Source: Acidobacteriaceae bacterium | GTDB taxonomy: Bacteria > Acidobacteriota > Terriglobia > Terriglobales > Acidobacteriaceae | Assembly: GCA_003133425.1 (NCBI GenBank) | Contig: PKXI01000396.1 | Coordinates: 7,527-23,192, forward strand | Length of the DNA stretch: 15,666 nt | Direction of reading: 5' to 3' | Shown here: positions 1 to 6,903 of the stretch, in pieces | How the letters are laid out: every line of letters starts with the position of its first letter | Numbering within the stretch: position 1 is the stretch's first letter | The notes under the pieces: generated by a model | Told to the model about the DNA's origin: nothing | What the model saw: the letters and a program-made list of their open reading frames with translations, nothing else | Databases searched by the model: none | Position numbers and translations under genes: made by a program

Positions 1-1074
1 GTGCAGGAGATGTGCGCCCGCATGGGCGTGGTCACGGGCAAGGGCCTCAGCGACCTGATCCGCGAGGAGTTCGGGCTGCGGCTCACCTTTGTACTGATGG
101 TGCTGCTGGTGGTGGTGAACTACACCAATGTGGTCACAGAGTTCATCGGCATTGCCGGCTCGCTGCACCTGTTCCACGTAACCAAGTACATCTCAGTGCC
201 TTTTTGCGCCGCGCTGGTGTGGTACATGGTGGTGAAGGGCAGCTACAAGAGCACGGAGAAAATTTTCCTTGTCGCGTCGGTCGTGTATATCGCATATATT
301 TTCGCCGGGGTGCTGTCGCAGCCCAGTTGGCACGATGCGCTAAAAGCGACGGTGACGCTGCCGGCCCGGTCGGTGTGGAGCGACAAGGCGTATATGTACA
401 TGGCCATCGGCGTGGTGGGCACCACCATTGCTCCATGGATGCAGTTCTATCTGCAGTCTTCAATAGTGGAAAAGGGCATTCGCGTGAAGGACTACGCGGC
501 GTCGCGGCTGGACGTGATTGTGGGCAGCTTTTTTACCGACCTGGTGGCGTGGTTCATTGTGGTGGCCTGCGCGGCTACGCTTTACGTGCATGGGATGGGG
601 GACATCCAGGTGGCCTCGGACGCGGCGGAAGCGATGCGCCCGCTGGCCGGTGACTACGCCTTCATTCTTTTCGCCTTCGGACTGTTCAACGCATCAGTAT
701 TCGCGGCATCGATTCTGCCGATCTCAACGGCTTACACAGTGTGCGAAGGCATGGGGTTCGAATCGGGCGTGGACAAGAGCTTCAAAGAGGCACCGTTTTT
801 CTACTGGCTCTATTCGCTGCTGATTGCCGGTGGCGCCGTAACCGTGTTGCTGCTGCCGGATGCGCAACTGATCAACGTGGCCATTCTCTCGCAGGTGCTG
901 AACGGCGTTCTGCTTCCGGTAGTGATTATTCTCATGCTGATGCTCATCAACCGCAAAGACCTGATGGGCGAGCACAAGAACTCGCGGTTGTGGAACGTGA
1001 TTGCGTGGGGGACGAGCATCATCGTCATCGGCATGACTGGGGTTATGCTTTGGGGGATGATGCCGGGGCATTGA
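1..1074 (+). CDS. NRAMP-family divalent metal transporter, 5'-truncated
   Basis: This is the last ~357 residues of an integral membrane divalent-cation transporter; the N-terminus, including the TM1 DPGN metal site, lies outside the window. The first visible residues (QEMCARMGVVTGKGLSDLIR) match the TM3 region of MntH/NRAMP proteins, and long hydrophobic segments follow to the C-terminus. The helix-6 metal-binding motif, normally Met-Pro-His, reads T-I-A144-P-W146 here, so the metal-coordinating Met is Ala and the His is Trp. In the family this kind of change is associated with divergent NRAMP-related proteins, including magnesium-transporting NRMTs. I infer that metal selectivity differs from classical Mn/Fe importers, but the substrate cannot be fixed from this part alone. 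The GTG at base 1 is only the window edge. The gene ends with TGA at 1072-1074, ahead of a heptamer repeat and a convergent mutT-type gene. Confidence 0.85.
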   Translation: MQEMCARMGVVTGKGLSDLIREEFGLRLTFVLMVLLVVVNYTNVVTEFIGIAGSLHLFHVTKYISVPFCAALVWYMVVKGSYKSTEKIFLVASVVYIAYIFAGVLSQPSWHDALKATVTLPARSVWSDKAYMYMAIGVVGTTIAPWMQFYLQSSIVEKGIRVKDYAASRLDVIVGSFFTDLVAWFIVVACAATLYVHGMGDIQVASDAAEAMRPLAGDYAFILFAFGLFNASVFAASILPISTAYTVCEGMGFESGVDKSFKEAPFFYWLYSLLIAGGAVTVLLLPDAQLINVAILSQVLNGVLLPVVIILMLMLINRKDLMGEHKNSRLWNVIAWGTSIIVIGMTGVMLWGMMPGH

Positions 1075-1079
1075 AAAGC

Positions 1080-1117
1080 AGCTTCTAGCTCTCAGCTGTC
1101 AGCTCCCAGTGTTCAGC
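1080..1117. repeat. Degenerate AGCTNTC heptamer array
   Basis: Five consecutive 7-bp units (agcttct, agctctc, agctgtc, agctccc, agtgttc) plus a partial sixth lie between the convergent ends of the NRAMP gene and the mutT-type gene. The period is exactly 7 bp and the units share AGCT or AGT at the start. It is too short to say whether it is a slippage-generated array or one copy of a dispersed intergenic repeat; I favour the latter because similar CTCAGCTGTCAGC strings recur in Acidobacteriota intergenic DNA (memory, not checked). No hairpin plus T-run is present, so it does not look like an intrinsic terminator. Confidence 0.6.
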
Positions 1118-1160
1118 CTTGCGCCCCCAAGTGTGGAATTCTGGACCTGGGCGTCGAACT

Positions 1161-1601
1161 CTAAAGCAGCTTGCCGGCGGCCAGATCGCGAATCAGGCCT
1201 CGGTCGGCGGCGAGGAAGTCGTAACTGGTGAGGTCTTCGAGGCGCACCCAGCGGACTTGCTGGTAGATCTGGTTATCGATTTCGCCGGTGAACTCGTGGA
1301 CGGCAAAGAATTGCAGGTCGACAGCGCCGCCATGGCGGTAGTTGTGGCGGATCCGGGTGACAGGGGGGCCAATGGCTGCCTGGATGCCGAGTTCTTCGTC
1401 CAGTTCGCGGGCTAGTGCCTGCTCCGGGCTTTCGCCGGCTTCGATCTTGCCACCGGGAAACTCCCACAGCGATGCCATCGGCTGATCGGTGCGGCGTTGA
1501 CCGATGAGAACCTGGCCTCCGCGAACGATGAGCGCAGCCGCTACAAAGCGGAGGGAGGGGCCTGCGGGACGTGAGCTGGAATTTGGCTGGTCTGATTCCA
1601 C
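1161..1601 (-). CDS. mutT: MutT-type Nudix hydrolase (8-oxo-dGTP diphosphatase family)
   Basis: This 146-residue cytosolic protein is the usual size for MutT/NudG enzymes, which hydrolyse oxidised nucleoside triphosphates to monophosphates and keep the nucleotide pool clean. A complete Nudix box is visible at about residues 51-73: G, then five residues, E, seven residues, R-E-L-x-E-E-L-G-I. The preceding FVAAALIVRGGQVLIGQR strand and the W-E-F-P-G-G lead-in are typical of MutT. The best start is GTG at 1601, giving a short Ser/Pro-rich N-terminus before the domain; no strong Shine-Dalgarno is seen, and the start lies in a small ACACT-TCT-AGTGT dyad. It lies 117 bp downstream of the HAD phosphatase on the same strand and may be co-transcribed. 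Exact substrate within the MutT/NudG group is not resolved. Confidence 0.85.
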   Translation of the reverse strand: MESDQPNSSSRPAGPSLRFVAAALIVRGGQVLIGQRRTDQPMASLWEFPGGKIEAGESPEQALARELDEELGIQAAIGPPVTRIRHNYRHGGAVDLQFFAVHEFTGEIDNQIYQQVRWVRLEDLTSYDFLAADRGLIRDLAAGKLL

Positions 1602-1718
1602 ACTTCTAGTGTAAACGCAACAAAAGAGATGCCGTACCGGGCGAGGCGCCGTTTGCTATTACGCAGTGAAGAGCATTGCAACGAACCCGGCCCAGAGGCC
1701 GACCCTTCAGAGTCGGAC

Positions 1719-2495
1719 TTATTCGCCCTCGACCGCCGATTCCAAACCCTCCGCGGACTCGGGACGGAAGTAGCCCCAGCCGTTCTTTGCGGCCGCCTCA
1801 AGCAGTGCGGGAGATGGGTTGACCGGGAATGGACAGCGCGCGAGTTTCAGCATCGCCAGGTCGTGAATTGAGTTGCCGAAGACCGCATCGGGCGCGGCCA
1901 ATCCTACCCGCTTGAGTGCAACGGCCTTGCCTGGGCCGGTGGGTACGTCGACAATCTCGGTTGTAATAAGCCCATCCGTGACGCGGACCTCAGCGGCCAG
2001 AACGCGCTCCTCCGCGATGCCGAAGTCGCGCACGCCCTCGGCAACCACCCAGCGGTTGGTGGAACTGACGGCCCAAAGTTCAGTGCCGCTCTCGCGCAAT
2101 GCGGCAACCAGATCGACCATCTCCGGAAAGATGTTCTGGTGCACAAATTCCTTTATGTACTGGGCGGCGGCGGCGCGCAGTTCCTGCTCGCGCAGGCCGG
2201 CATAAATCTGCACCATCTCGCCGCAGATTTCTTCTTCGGTCACCTTGCCCGAACGATAGGCGCGGTGGCGGGTGTCAATCCAGTCGCTGGTGGAGCGTGA
2301 GACGAGCCCTTGCTCGAGCGACCAGACCATAAAGCCATAGCCTGAGTCGCCTCCCCACAGCGTTCCGTCGCAATCGAAGACTGCAACCTTTGGTTTGCAA
2401 TCGAGAACCATCCGCCTGAACTCCGGGGCGGTCCAATTGTGAATATCTATTTGCGTAGCTGCCAAACTTTCCTCAATCCTGCTCGATAAACTCAT
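1719..2495 (-). CDS. HAD-superfamily phosphatase, SerB-like (subclass IB)
   Basis: A 258-residue soluble hydrolase with all four HAD motifs: motif I D41-C-D43-G-T-L (nucleophile and acid/base Asp), motif II around S144-S145-T, motif III K190, and motif IV G207-N-S-x-x-D212. The ~100-residue helical insert between motifs I and II is a C1 cap, as in phosphoserine-phosphatase-like HAD-IB enzymes. These remove phosphate from small phosphomonoesters in the cytosol; the substrate is not evident and no serine-pathway gene is adjacent. ATG at 2495 is supported by AGGGGAG about 10-15 bases upstream, which lies inside a small hairpin. After the TAA, imperfect stems (CCGAC/GTCGG at 1699-1716) occur without a T-run, so read-through into the mutT-type gene is plausible. 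Confidence 0.85.
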   Translation of the reverse strand: MSLSSRIEESLAATQIDIHNWTAPEFRRMVLDCKPKVAVFDCDGTLWGGDSGYGFMVWSLEQGLVSRSTSDWIDTRHRAYRSGKVTEEEICGEMVQIYAGLREQELRAAAAQYIKEFVHQNIFPEMVDLVAALRESGTELWAVSSTNRWVVAEGVRDFGIAEERVLAAEVRVTDGLITTEIVDVPTGPGKAVALKRVGLAAPDAVFGNSIHDLAMLKLARCPFPVNPSPALLEAAAKNGWGYFRPESAEGLESAVEGE

Positions 2496-2508
2496 CCATG
2501 TCTATTCT

Positions 2509-2529
2509 CCCCTAAAAGGGGCCTTTTTT
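2509..2529 (-). promoter_or_regulatory. Hairpin covering the ribosome binding site of the HAD gene
   Basis: On the minus strand the leader contains CCCCT-TTT-AGGGG (2521 down to 2509), a 5-bp perfect stem whose 3' arm is the AGGGG of the HAD gene's Shine-Dalgarno. Just upstream, AAAAG(G) can instead pair with the CTTTT that follows, so two mutually exclusive folds can be drawn, one hiding and one freeing the SD. Read on the plus strand, the same bases form a short GC stem followed by CC and six T, so a plus-strand terminator is an alternative. The stems are short; regulatory function is inference. Confidence 0.3.
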
Positions 2530-2561
2530 GCACGTTAAGGTTTGGAGAAGACCCCTGTGGA

Positions 2562-2681
2562 ATGGAGATAGATGTACCCAAAGACACAACAGCTGAGTGG
2601 CTTGCATCCTTAAGAAAGATCAGCGGGGAAGACCGCATCGAGGGAATTCTTACGCGGGAACCGCCTCAAAACTCGTCGTAG
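2562..2681 (+). CDS. Possible 39-residue small protein
   Basis: A short reading frame of 39 codons starts at ATG 2562 and stops at TAG 2679-2681, with GGAGAAG at 2544-2550 as a reasonable ribosome binding site (11-base spacing). The product is hydrophilic and mixed-charge, with a helix-like centre (TAEWLASLRKISGEDRIEGI) and no membrane segment. It occupies most of the otherwise empty gap between the HAD gene start and the desaturase fusion stop, and overlaps the latter by 16 bp on the opposite strand. I do not recognise a family. It could be a genuine small protein, a decayed gene remnant or chance. Confidence 0.3.
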   Translation: MEIDVPKDTTAEWLASLRKISGEDRIEGILTREPPQNSS

Positions 2682-4948
2682 GCGATGTGCTGCGAGGGAA
2701 CGCCGAGCGAGGCCAGCATACGGTTACATGCCTTGATCATCATCGGCGGACCGCACAGATAGTACTCGACGGCGGTGGGGTCAGGATGGTCGCGCAGGTA
2801 TTTCTCAAAAACGACTTCGTGGATGAAGCCGGTGTGGCTGGCCCAATTGTCATCAGCGAGCGGCGAGGAGAGGGCGAGGTGGAATGTGAAGTTGCTGTGA
2901 GCGTCGGCGAGGTCGCGGAAATATTCTTCGTAGAAAACTTCCTGCCTTGAGCGCGCGCCGTACCAGTAGCTGATTTTGCGCGCGGTGTGCTGAGTTTCAA
3001 GCAGGTGCGCGAGATGCGCACGCAGCGGAGCCATGCCGGCGCCGCCGCCGATATACACCATCTCATGCTGTGTCGGCTTGATGTGAAAATCTCCGAACGG
3101 GCCGATAGCGGAGACGGTGTCGCCGGGCCGGAGCGAGAAAGCGTAACTGGAGCCGGCTCCGGGCGCGCAGTCCTGGCCTGGCGGCGGCGTGGCGATGCGC
3201 ACGTTGAAGCGCAGTGTGCGCTCCGAATCCGGATTGCATGCGAGTGAATAGTTGTTGCGGCGCCCTGCCTGGGGATTGTGCGCTACCAGATCGAAGACGT
3301 GCTGGCTCTCCCACACCGTTGCGAAGGGCTCAGGAATGTCGAACTCTCGGAAGCGGATGGAGTCATAGGCGGGAATGTCGAGCTGCAGATAATCGCCGGG
3401 TGCAAAGGCAATTCTTTCGCTGCCGTCTTCGGGTTCAAGAACCAGTTCCTTGATGAACGTTGCAACACTGCGGTTGCTGACGACTCGGAACATGAAGGCG
3501 TTTTGTAAACGCGCGCCGGCGCCGCCAGCATGGACAACGTTGATGTGGATGCGGCCGTTCCGCTCCTCAACTGGGTAAGTGGCGAGGCCTCGGCAGACGG
3601 GCGCGCGCGCAGGCGAGCCATCGATCAGATTGAAGCGCCCATTGTGCTTTGGGCACTCGATTATCTTTCCCTTTACAAGGCCGCCCGAGAGGTGAGTGTT
3701 GCCGTGGGTGCATAATCCGTCGCTTGCGTAGGGCTGCCCCGCTTCGTCGCGATAGAGTGCGAAAGATCTTCTGCCGTGGTCGAAGCGGACCGCATCAGCG
3801 TGCAGCAAATCGGCTACGGCGCAAACTTCGATCCAGCCTTCGGCGTCCGGCTCGGCTTGCGACGTGAAGCATGCTTCGCTCACGCACGGTTTCGGCTCAG
3901 GCAGCCTGCGCTTGACGTGATAAGCGGGGTCCTTGATCTGCTTGCGCAGCGCAGGAATGATTTCGCGCCACGCGTTCGGAATACCCGTATAGGGCGTGGG
4001 GCAGTCGTCCTTTACCGCGGCGTGGAGTCTGGGCAGCGCATGATAGGGAACCAGCGGGAACATGTGGTGCTCAACGTGGTAGTTCATGTTCCAGTAGAGA
4101 TAGCGGTTGATCAGATTCATGTGTACCGTCCGGCAGTTGAGACGGTGGTCGAGCACATTCTCTGCCAGGCCGGCATGTTGCGTCATGCCGTAGATGGGCA
4201 TGAGCCAAGTGCCGAATATATTTGTGAGCCCGACGAGCATCAACGGGAAAATGCTGCGCTGATAAATCGAAAGTCCGATGACGGAGGCGTAGATGAGGAA
4301 ATAGATGCGCGCCCGGAGATAGACCTTGGGGAACTCCGACTCGGGAATGAAGGTTTTTTCCGCGGCGGACATGCGGCCGACGCAGTGCATGAGCACGGCC
4401 TGGAAATATTTCGGGTAAGCGCGAACGCCAAGAAAGGTGAGGACGATTGCTTTCCAACTTGGCGGGCGAGGCACGGCGATTTCAGGATCGCGGCCGACGA
4501 TGATGGTGTCGCTGTGATGACGGTTGTGGCTCCAGCGCCAGATTGTGGACTCGCGCATGACCATGAATGACGCGATCTCATAAAGCGCGTTGTTCATCCA
4601 GTCGGTTTTGAATGCGGTTCCGTGCCCGCTTTCATGCCAGCGCGAGTCGGAGGTCGAGGCGTAGAGCGCGCTGTAGATCGCGTAGGGGAGAATGGCCCAC
4701 CACGAGCCCCAGAGTGCATAAGTCGCAAAACCAGCGGCGACGAGCAGTGCAAACCAGAGGATGGTGTCGCGGATTGCCGGTCCGTTGCGGCGCACGAGCA
4801 GCTTGCGCATGGTTTCGCGAGGCACGGAGCATTGATACCAGTCGGCCTCCGCGAGTCCCTTTTCAACGGCAAGCGTGGCGTTCACGCCAGTCAGGCTGTA
4901 GTCGGGGCGGATTAGCGGTTTGTCCAGAACACTTGCACTGTGAGCCAT
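2666..4948 (-). CDS. Fatty-acid-desaturase-like di-iron / Rieske / NqrF-like reductase fusion
   Basis: A ~760-residue three-module oxidoreductase. Residues ~1-345 are a membrane desaturase/hydroxylase domain with hydrophobic segments and three His boxes, H105xxxH109, H141xxH144H145 and H291xxH294H295, plus an extra QH258 motif. Residues ~370-470 are a Rieske domain with C413xH415 and C432xxH435, sixteen residues apart. Residues ~485-760 are a flavin reductase with the FAD-type R-x-x-Y-S-L motif near 562-568, the NAD loop GGGAGMAPLR near 633 and Y-Y-L-C-G-P-P-M-M near 728; this third module closely resembles the NqrF C-terminus. Electrons can thus pass from NAD(P)H via FAD and [2Fe-2S] to the di-iron site within one chain, like a fused MocD/MocE/MocF set. 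Substrate is unknown (acyl chain or small molecule). The start ATG at 4948 is chosen because the domain begins soon after; the frame stays open upstream for 96 codons of promoter-like DNA. Only a weak SD (CAGG) is visible. Confidence 0.88.
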   Translation of the reverse strand: MAHSASVLDKPLIRPDYSLTGVNATLAVEKGLAEADWYQCSVPRETMRKLLVRRNGPAIRDTILWFALLVAAGFATYALWGSWWAILPYAIYSALYASTSDSRWHESGHGTAFKTDWMNNALYEIASFMVMRESTIWRWSHNRHHSDTIIVGRDPEIAVPRPPSWKAIVLTFLGVRAYPKYFQAVLMHCVGRMSAAEKTFIPESEFPKVYLRARIYFLIYASVIGLSIYQRSIFPLMLVGLTNIFGTWLMPIYGMTQHAGLAENVLDHRLNCRTVHMNLINRYLYWNMNYHVEHHMFPLVPYHALPRLHAAVKDDCPTPYTGIPNAWREIIPALRKQIKDPAYHVKRRLPEPKPCVSEACFTSQAEPDAEGWIEVCAVADLLHADAVRFDHGRRSFALYRDEAGQPYASDGLCTHGNTHLSGGLVKGKIIECPKHNGRFNLIDGSPARAPVCRGLATYPVEERNGRIHINVVHAGGAGARLQNAFMFRVVSNRSVATFIKELVLEPEDGSERIAFAPGDYLQLDIPAYDSIRFREFDIPEPFATVWESQHVFDLVAHNPQAGRRNNYSLACNPDSERTLRFNVRIATPPPGQDCAPGAGSSYAFSLRPGDTVSAIGPFGDFHIKPTQHEMVYIGGGAGMAPLRAHLAHLLETQHTARKISYWYGARSRQEVFYEEYFRDLADAHSNFTFHLALSSPLADDNWASHTGFIHEVVFEKYLRDHPDPTAVEYYLCGPPMMIKACNRMLASLGVPSQHIAYDEF

Positions 4949-5188
4949 ATTCGAATTGCCTGTTGGTGAAGATCTTTCCTTGTTCTGGCGCGATGTGTTG
5001 ACCGAGGGGCCCAGTTCGGAAGTTGTAGAGAAAGCATACGCCGTGGCGCGACGTCGCGGCAGCGCAGGGGAATGCCGGACATTAGACAGTATACGTACGC
5101 CTCTGGTAGCGTTTCGAGTTGTTATTGCGTATGCTTGCAGCAATATTCCGCATATCGAATTCATAAGCTCCGGGAGGAGCTTGCCTTC
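4949..5188. promoter_or_regulatory. Divergent intergenic region with a spaced 10-bp dyad
   Basis: This 240-bp region separates the divergent desaturase fusion (-) and sugar porter (+), so both promoters should lie here. AAGCATACGC at 5032-5041 is the exact reverse complement of GCGTATGCTT at 5127-5136; the arm centres are 95 bp apart, close to nine helical turns. Between them lie a perfect 12-bp palindrome CGCGACGTCGCG (5047-5058) and a related GTATACGTACGC string near 5087-5098. On the minus strand TATACT (5087-5092 region) resembles a -10 box, without a convincing -35. The sugar porter has a strong GGGAGGAG SD at 5172-5179. Operator function is inferred from symmetry and position. Confidence 0.4.
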
Positions 5189-6583
5189 ATGACTGGACCT
5201 TCGTTGTCCGCACCCGGCGGTACTTTTCAGGAACACGAATCAGTGTCCGGGAAATTCAATCGAAGCTATGTCGTTTTTCTCGCATGTACCGCGGCCCTGG
5301 GCGGACTGCTGTTTGGGTTCGATATCGCCATCATCACCGGTGCTGGTCCTTTTCTGGTGCGGCAGTTCGATCTCGGCGACATCAGCCTGGGCTGGGCATT
5401 CAGTTCCCTGCTGTTCGGATGCGTGCTTGGGTCTTTTCTAGCCGGGCGGCTGACCGATCGCTTCGGGCGCAAGCGCATGCTGGTATGGGTGGCGCTGCTG
5501 TTTGTGGCTACTTCGGTTGCTACTGCTTTGGCTCCGAACTTTCCCGCCTTCATTCTCGCGCGCTTTATTGGCGGCCTCGCGGTGGGCGGCGTTTCGCTGC
5601 TCTCGCCCATGTATGTCTCTGAAGTTGCTCCACCTTCGATCCGTGGGCGAATGGGAACTGTCTATCAGATGTCGATCGTGATCGGGCTGCTGAGTTCGTA
5701 CTCCATCAATTATTTGCTGCGCGACACGGGACCGCATAACTGGCGGTGGATGTTTGTAACCGGCGTTGTGCCGTCGACGGTGTTTCTAATCCTCATCGCT
5801 CTTGCGCCTGAGACTCCACGCTTCCTGGTCAGAATTGGCAAGACGCGCGAGGCGTTCCTTCTGATCGAACGCATTTCAGGAAAACAGACTGCGGAGGCGG
5901 AGATCTCTGCAATCACTGCCAGTTTGAGCGGGGCAAAAGAGGACTGGAGCGGACTGTTCCGGCCGGGCGTGCGCAAGGCGCTCATCGCCAGCGCGTTTCT
6001 GGCAATTCTGATTCACGTTTCGGGTATTAACACGATTATTGATTACGCTCCGGCGATCTTTATTTCCGCGGGATGGAAAGTGGATGGCGCGCTCTTCTCA
6101 ACCTTCCTGGTGGGAGTCACGCAGTTTGTCTTCACCATATTCGCATTGGGGATGATTGACAGATTCGGACGAAAGCCGCTGTACATTACCGGCTCCCTCG
6201 GCATGGCGCTCTCGCTCACCGGGTTGATATTTGCCGCGCTGACTGGACGATTTCACGGACTGCCGGTGCTGGTGCTCATCCTCACTTACCTGGCCTTCTT
6301 CTCTTGCTGCGTGGGGCCTGTTTTCTGGACGCTGGTGCCGGAGATATTTCCCAACGATGTGCGGGGCAGGGCGATGACGTTTCCCGTTCTGCTGCAGTGG
6401 GTGGCCAATGCGATGGTGGTGCTGCTGTTCCCTTATGCGTTTCACGTAATTGGGAAGGCAGTTACGCTGGGGTTTCTTGCGCTGATGTGCGTGATGCAGG
6501 CGGTGTTTACGTGGCGCTATGTGCCGGAAACCAAGAACAAGCCGCTGGAGGAGATAGAAGCTCATTGGAATGCGTCGAAGTAG
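5189..6583 (+). CDS. Sugar porter (SP) family MFS transporter
   Basis: A 464-residue, ~12-helix inner-membrane secondary transporter. Family signatures are in place: LLFGFDIAIITGA in TM1, G86-R-L-T-D-R-x-G-R-K in loop 2-3, P-E-T-P-R-F near 207-212 after TM6, a second D-R-F-G-R-K in loop 8-9, and P-E-T-K-N-K-P-L-E-E-I-E at the C-terminus. Compared with XylE-type porters, Q160, N281 and the Trp of G-P-V-F-W are kept, but the paired Gln of TM7 (QQxxGxN) is I275-H276 and the following sugar-contact Tyr is D285. A sugar or polyol is the likely class of substrate, but not a standard hexose/xylose site. ATG 5189 is preferred over upstream in-frame starts because of the GGGAGGAG SD nine bases before it and because the upstream extension is not transporter-like. 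It is divergent from the desaturase fusion. Confidence 0.88.
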   Translation: MTGPSLSAPGGTFQEHESVSGKFNRSYVVFLACTAALGGLLFGFDIAIITGAGPFLVRQFDLGDISLGWAFSSLLFGCVLGSFLAGRLTDRFGRKRMLVWVALLFVATSVATALAPNFPAFILARFIGGLAVGGVSLLSPMYVSEVAPPSIRGRMGTVYQMSIVIGLLSSYSINYLLRDTGPHNWRWMFVTGVVPSTVFLILIALAPETPRFLVRIGKTREAFLLIERISGKQTAEAEISAITASLSGAKEDWSGLFRPGVRKALIASAFLAILIHVSGINTIIDYAPAIFISAGWKVDGALFSTFLVGVTQFVFTIFALGMIDRFGRKPLYITGSLGMALSLTGLIFAALTGRFHGLPVLVLILTYLAFFSCCVGPVFWTLVPEIFPNDVRGRAMTFPVLLQWVANAMVVLLFPYAFHVIGKAVTLGFLALMCVMQAVFTWRYVPETKNKPLEEIEAHWNASK

Positions 6584-6709
6584 GGTGGATGGATCCGGCA
6601 GGGCCGATTCGTCGCATTTGCGCTTCACCCGACGATGCCGGAAGTGAAAATCCATATTCCCGACTCGCACCGGCCCTACGGGACGGTGATTAAGGGCGAG
6701 AAATGCGGA

Positions 6710-6744
6710 CCCAGGGTTCCGCTCCGCTCCACCCTGGGCTATTT
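6710..6744 (+). terminator. Hairpin CCCAGGGT/ACCCTGGG with T-rich tail
   Basis: A perfect 8-bp stem (6710-6717 with 6731-6738) and 13-nt loop is followed by CTATTTT, about 130 bp after the sugar porter stop. It can serve as the intrinsic terminator of that gene. The same kind of sequence is, from memory, a recurrent intergenic element in Acidobacteriota, so it may also be a dispersed repeat. Confidence 0.45.
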
Positions 6745-6748
6745 TCGT

Positions 6749-6768
6749 ATTCTCCCTACCGGGAGAAT
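6749..6768. repeat. Second hairpin ATTCTCCC/GGGAGAAT
   Basis: A perfect 8-bp stem with a TACC loop sits five bases beyond the terminator-like hairpin. No T-run follows on the plus strand. The rest of the 320-bp gap 6584-6903 holds no convincing gene; CCGCGC (6861-6866) and GCGCGG (6886-6891) form a further weak dyad just before the xerD start. The paired hairpins suggest an intergenic repeat unit or structured RNA tail. Confidence 0.4.
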
Positions 6769-6903
6769 GGACCGCCTCGAATCAATATCTGGAAGGCTGG
6801 CTGCAAAAATCCGCTAGTGCTGATGTTGATTCCTTGATGAACGAGGTTCGACAAGCTTCCCCGCGCCCGTAGATGCGGCATCAACGCGCGGATAATTGAA
6901 GCT

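Noticed and set aside
1129..1605. 11-bp inverted repeat (AAGTGTGGAAT) flanking the mutT-type gene
   Set aside because: Inverted 11-mers are expected many times by chance in 15.7 kb, and there are no flanking direct repeats; it is weaker evidence than the 19-bp ends of the element at 11322.
3776..4570. 264-codon frame antisense to the desaturase domain
   Set aside because: It mirrors conserved His-box coding DNA on the other strand; the product matches no family and the minus-strand gene has complete domain motifs.
5072..5188. Upstream start for the sugar porter
   Set aside because: The extension is Cys/Tyr-rich and unlike SP porters, while ATG 5189 has a near-perfect SD.
4949..5236. 96-residue N-terminal extension of the desaturase fusion
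   Set aside because: The frame is open, but the translation is not domain-like, it crosses the start of the divergent transporter, and it would leave no room for promoters.
6635..6817. 60-codon frame in the gap before xerD
   Set aside because: No SD, and it reads through both hairpins of the intergenic element.
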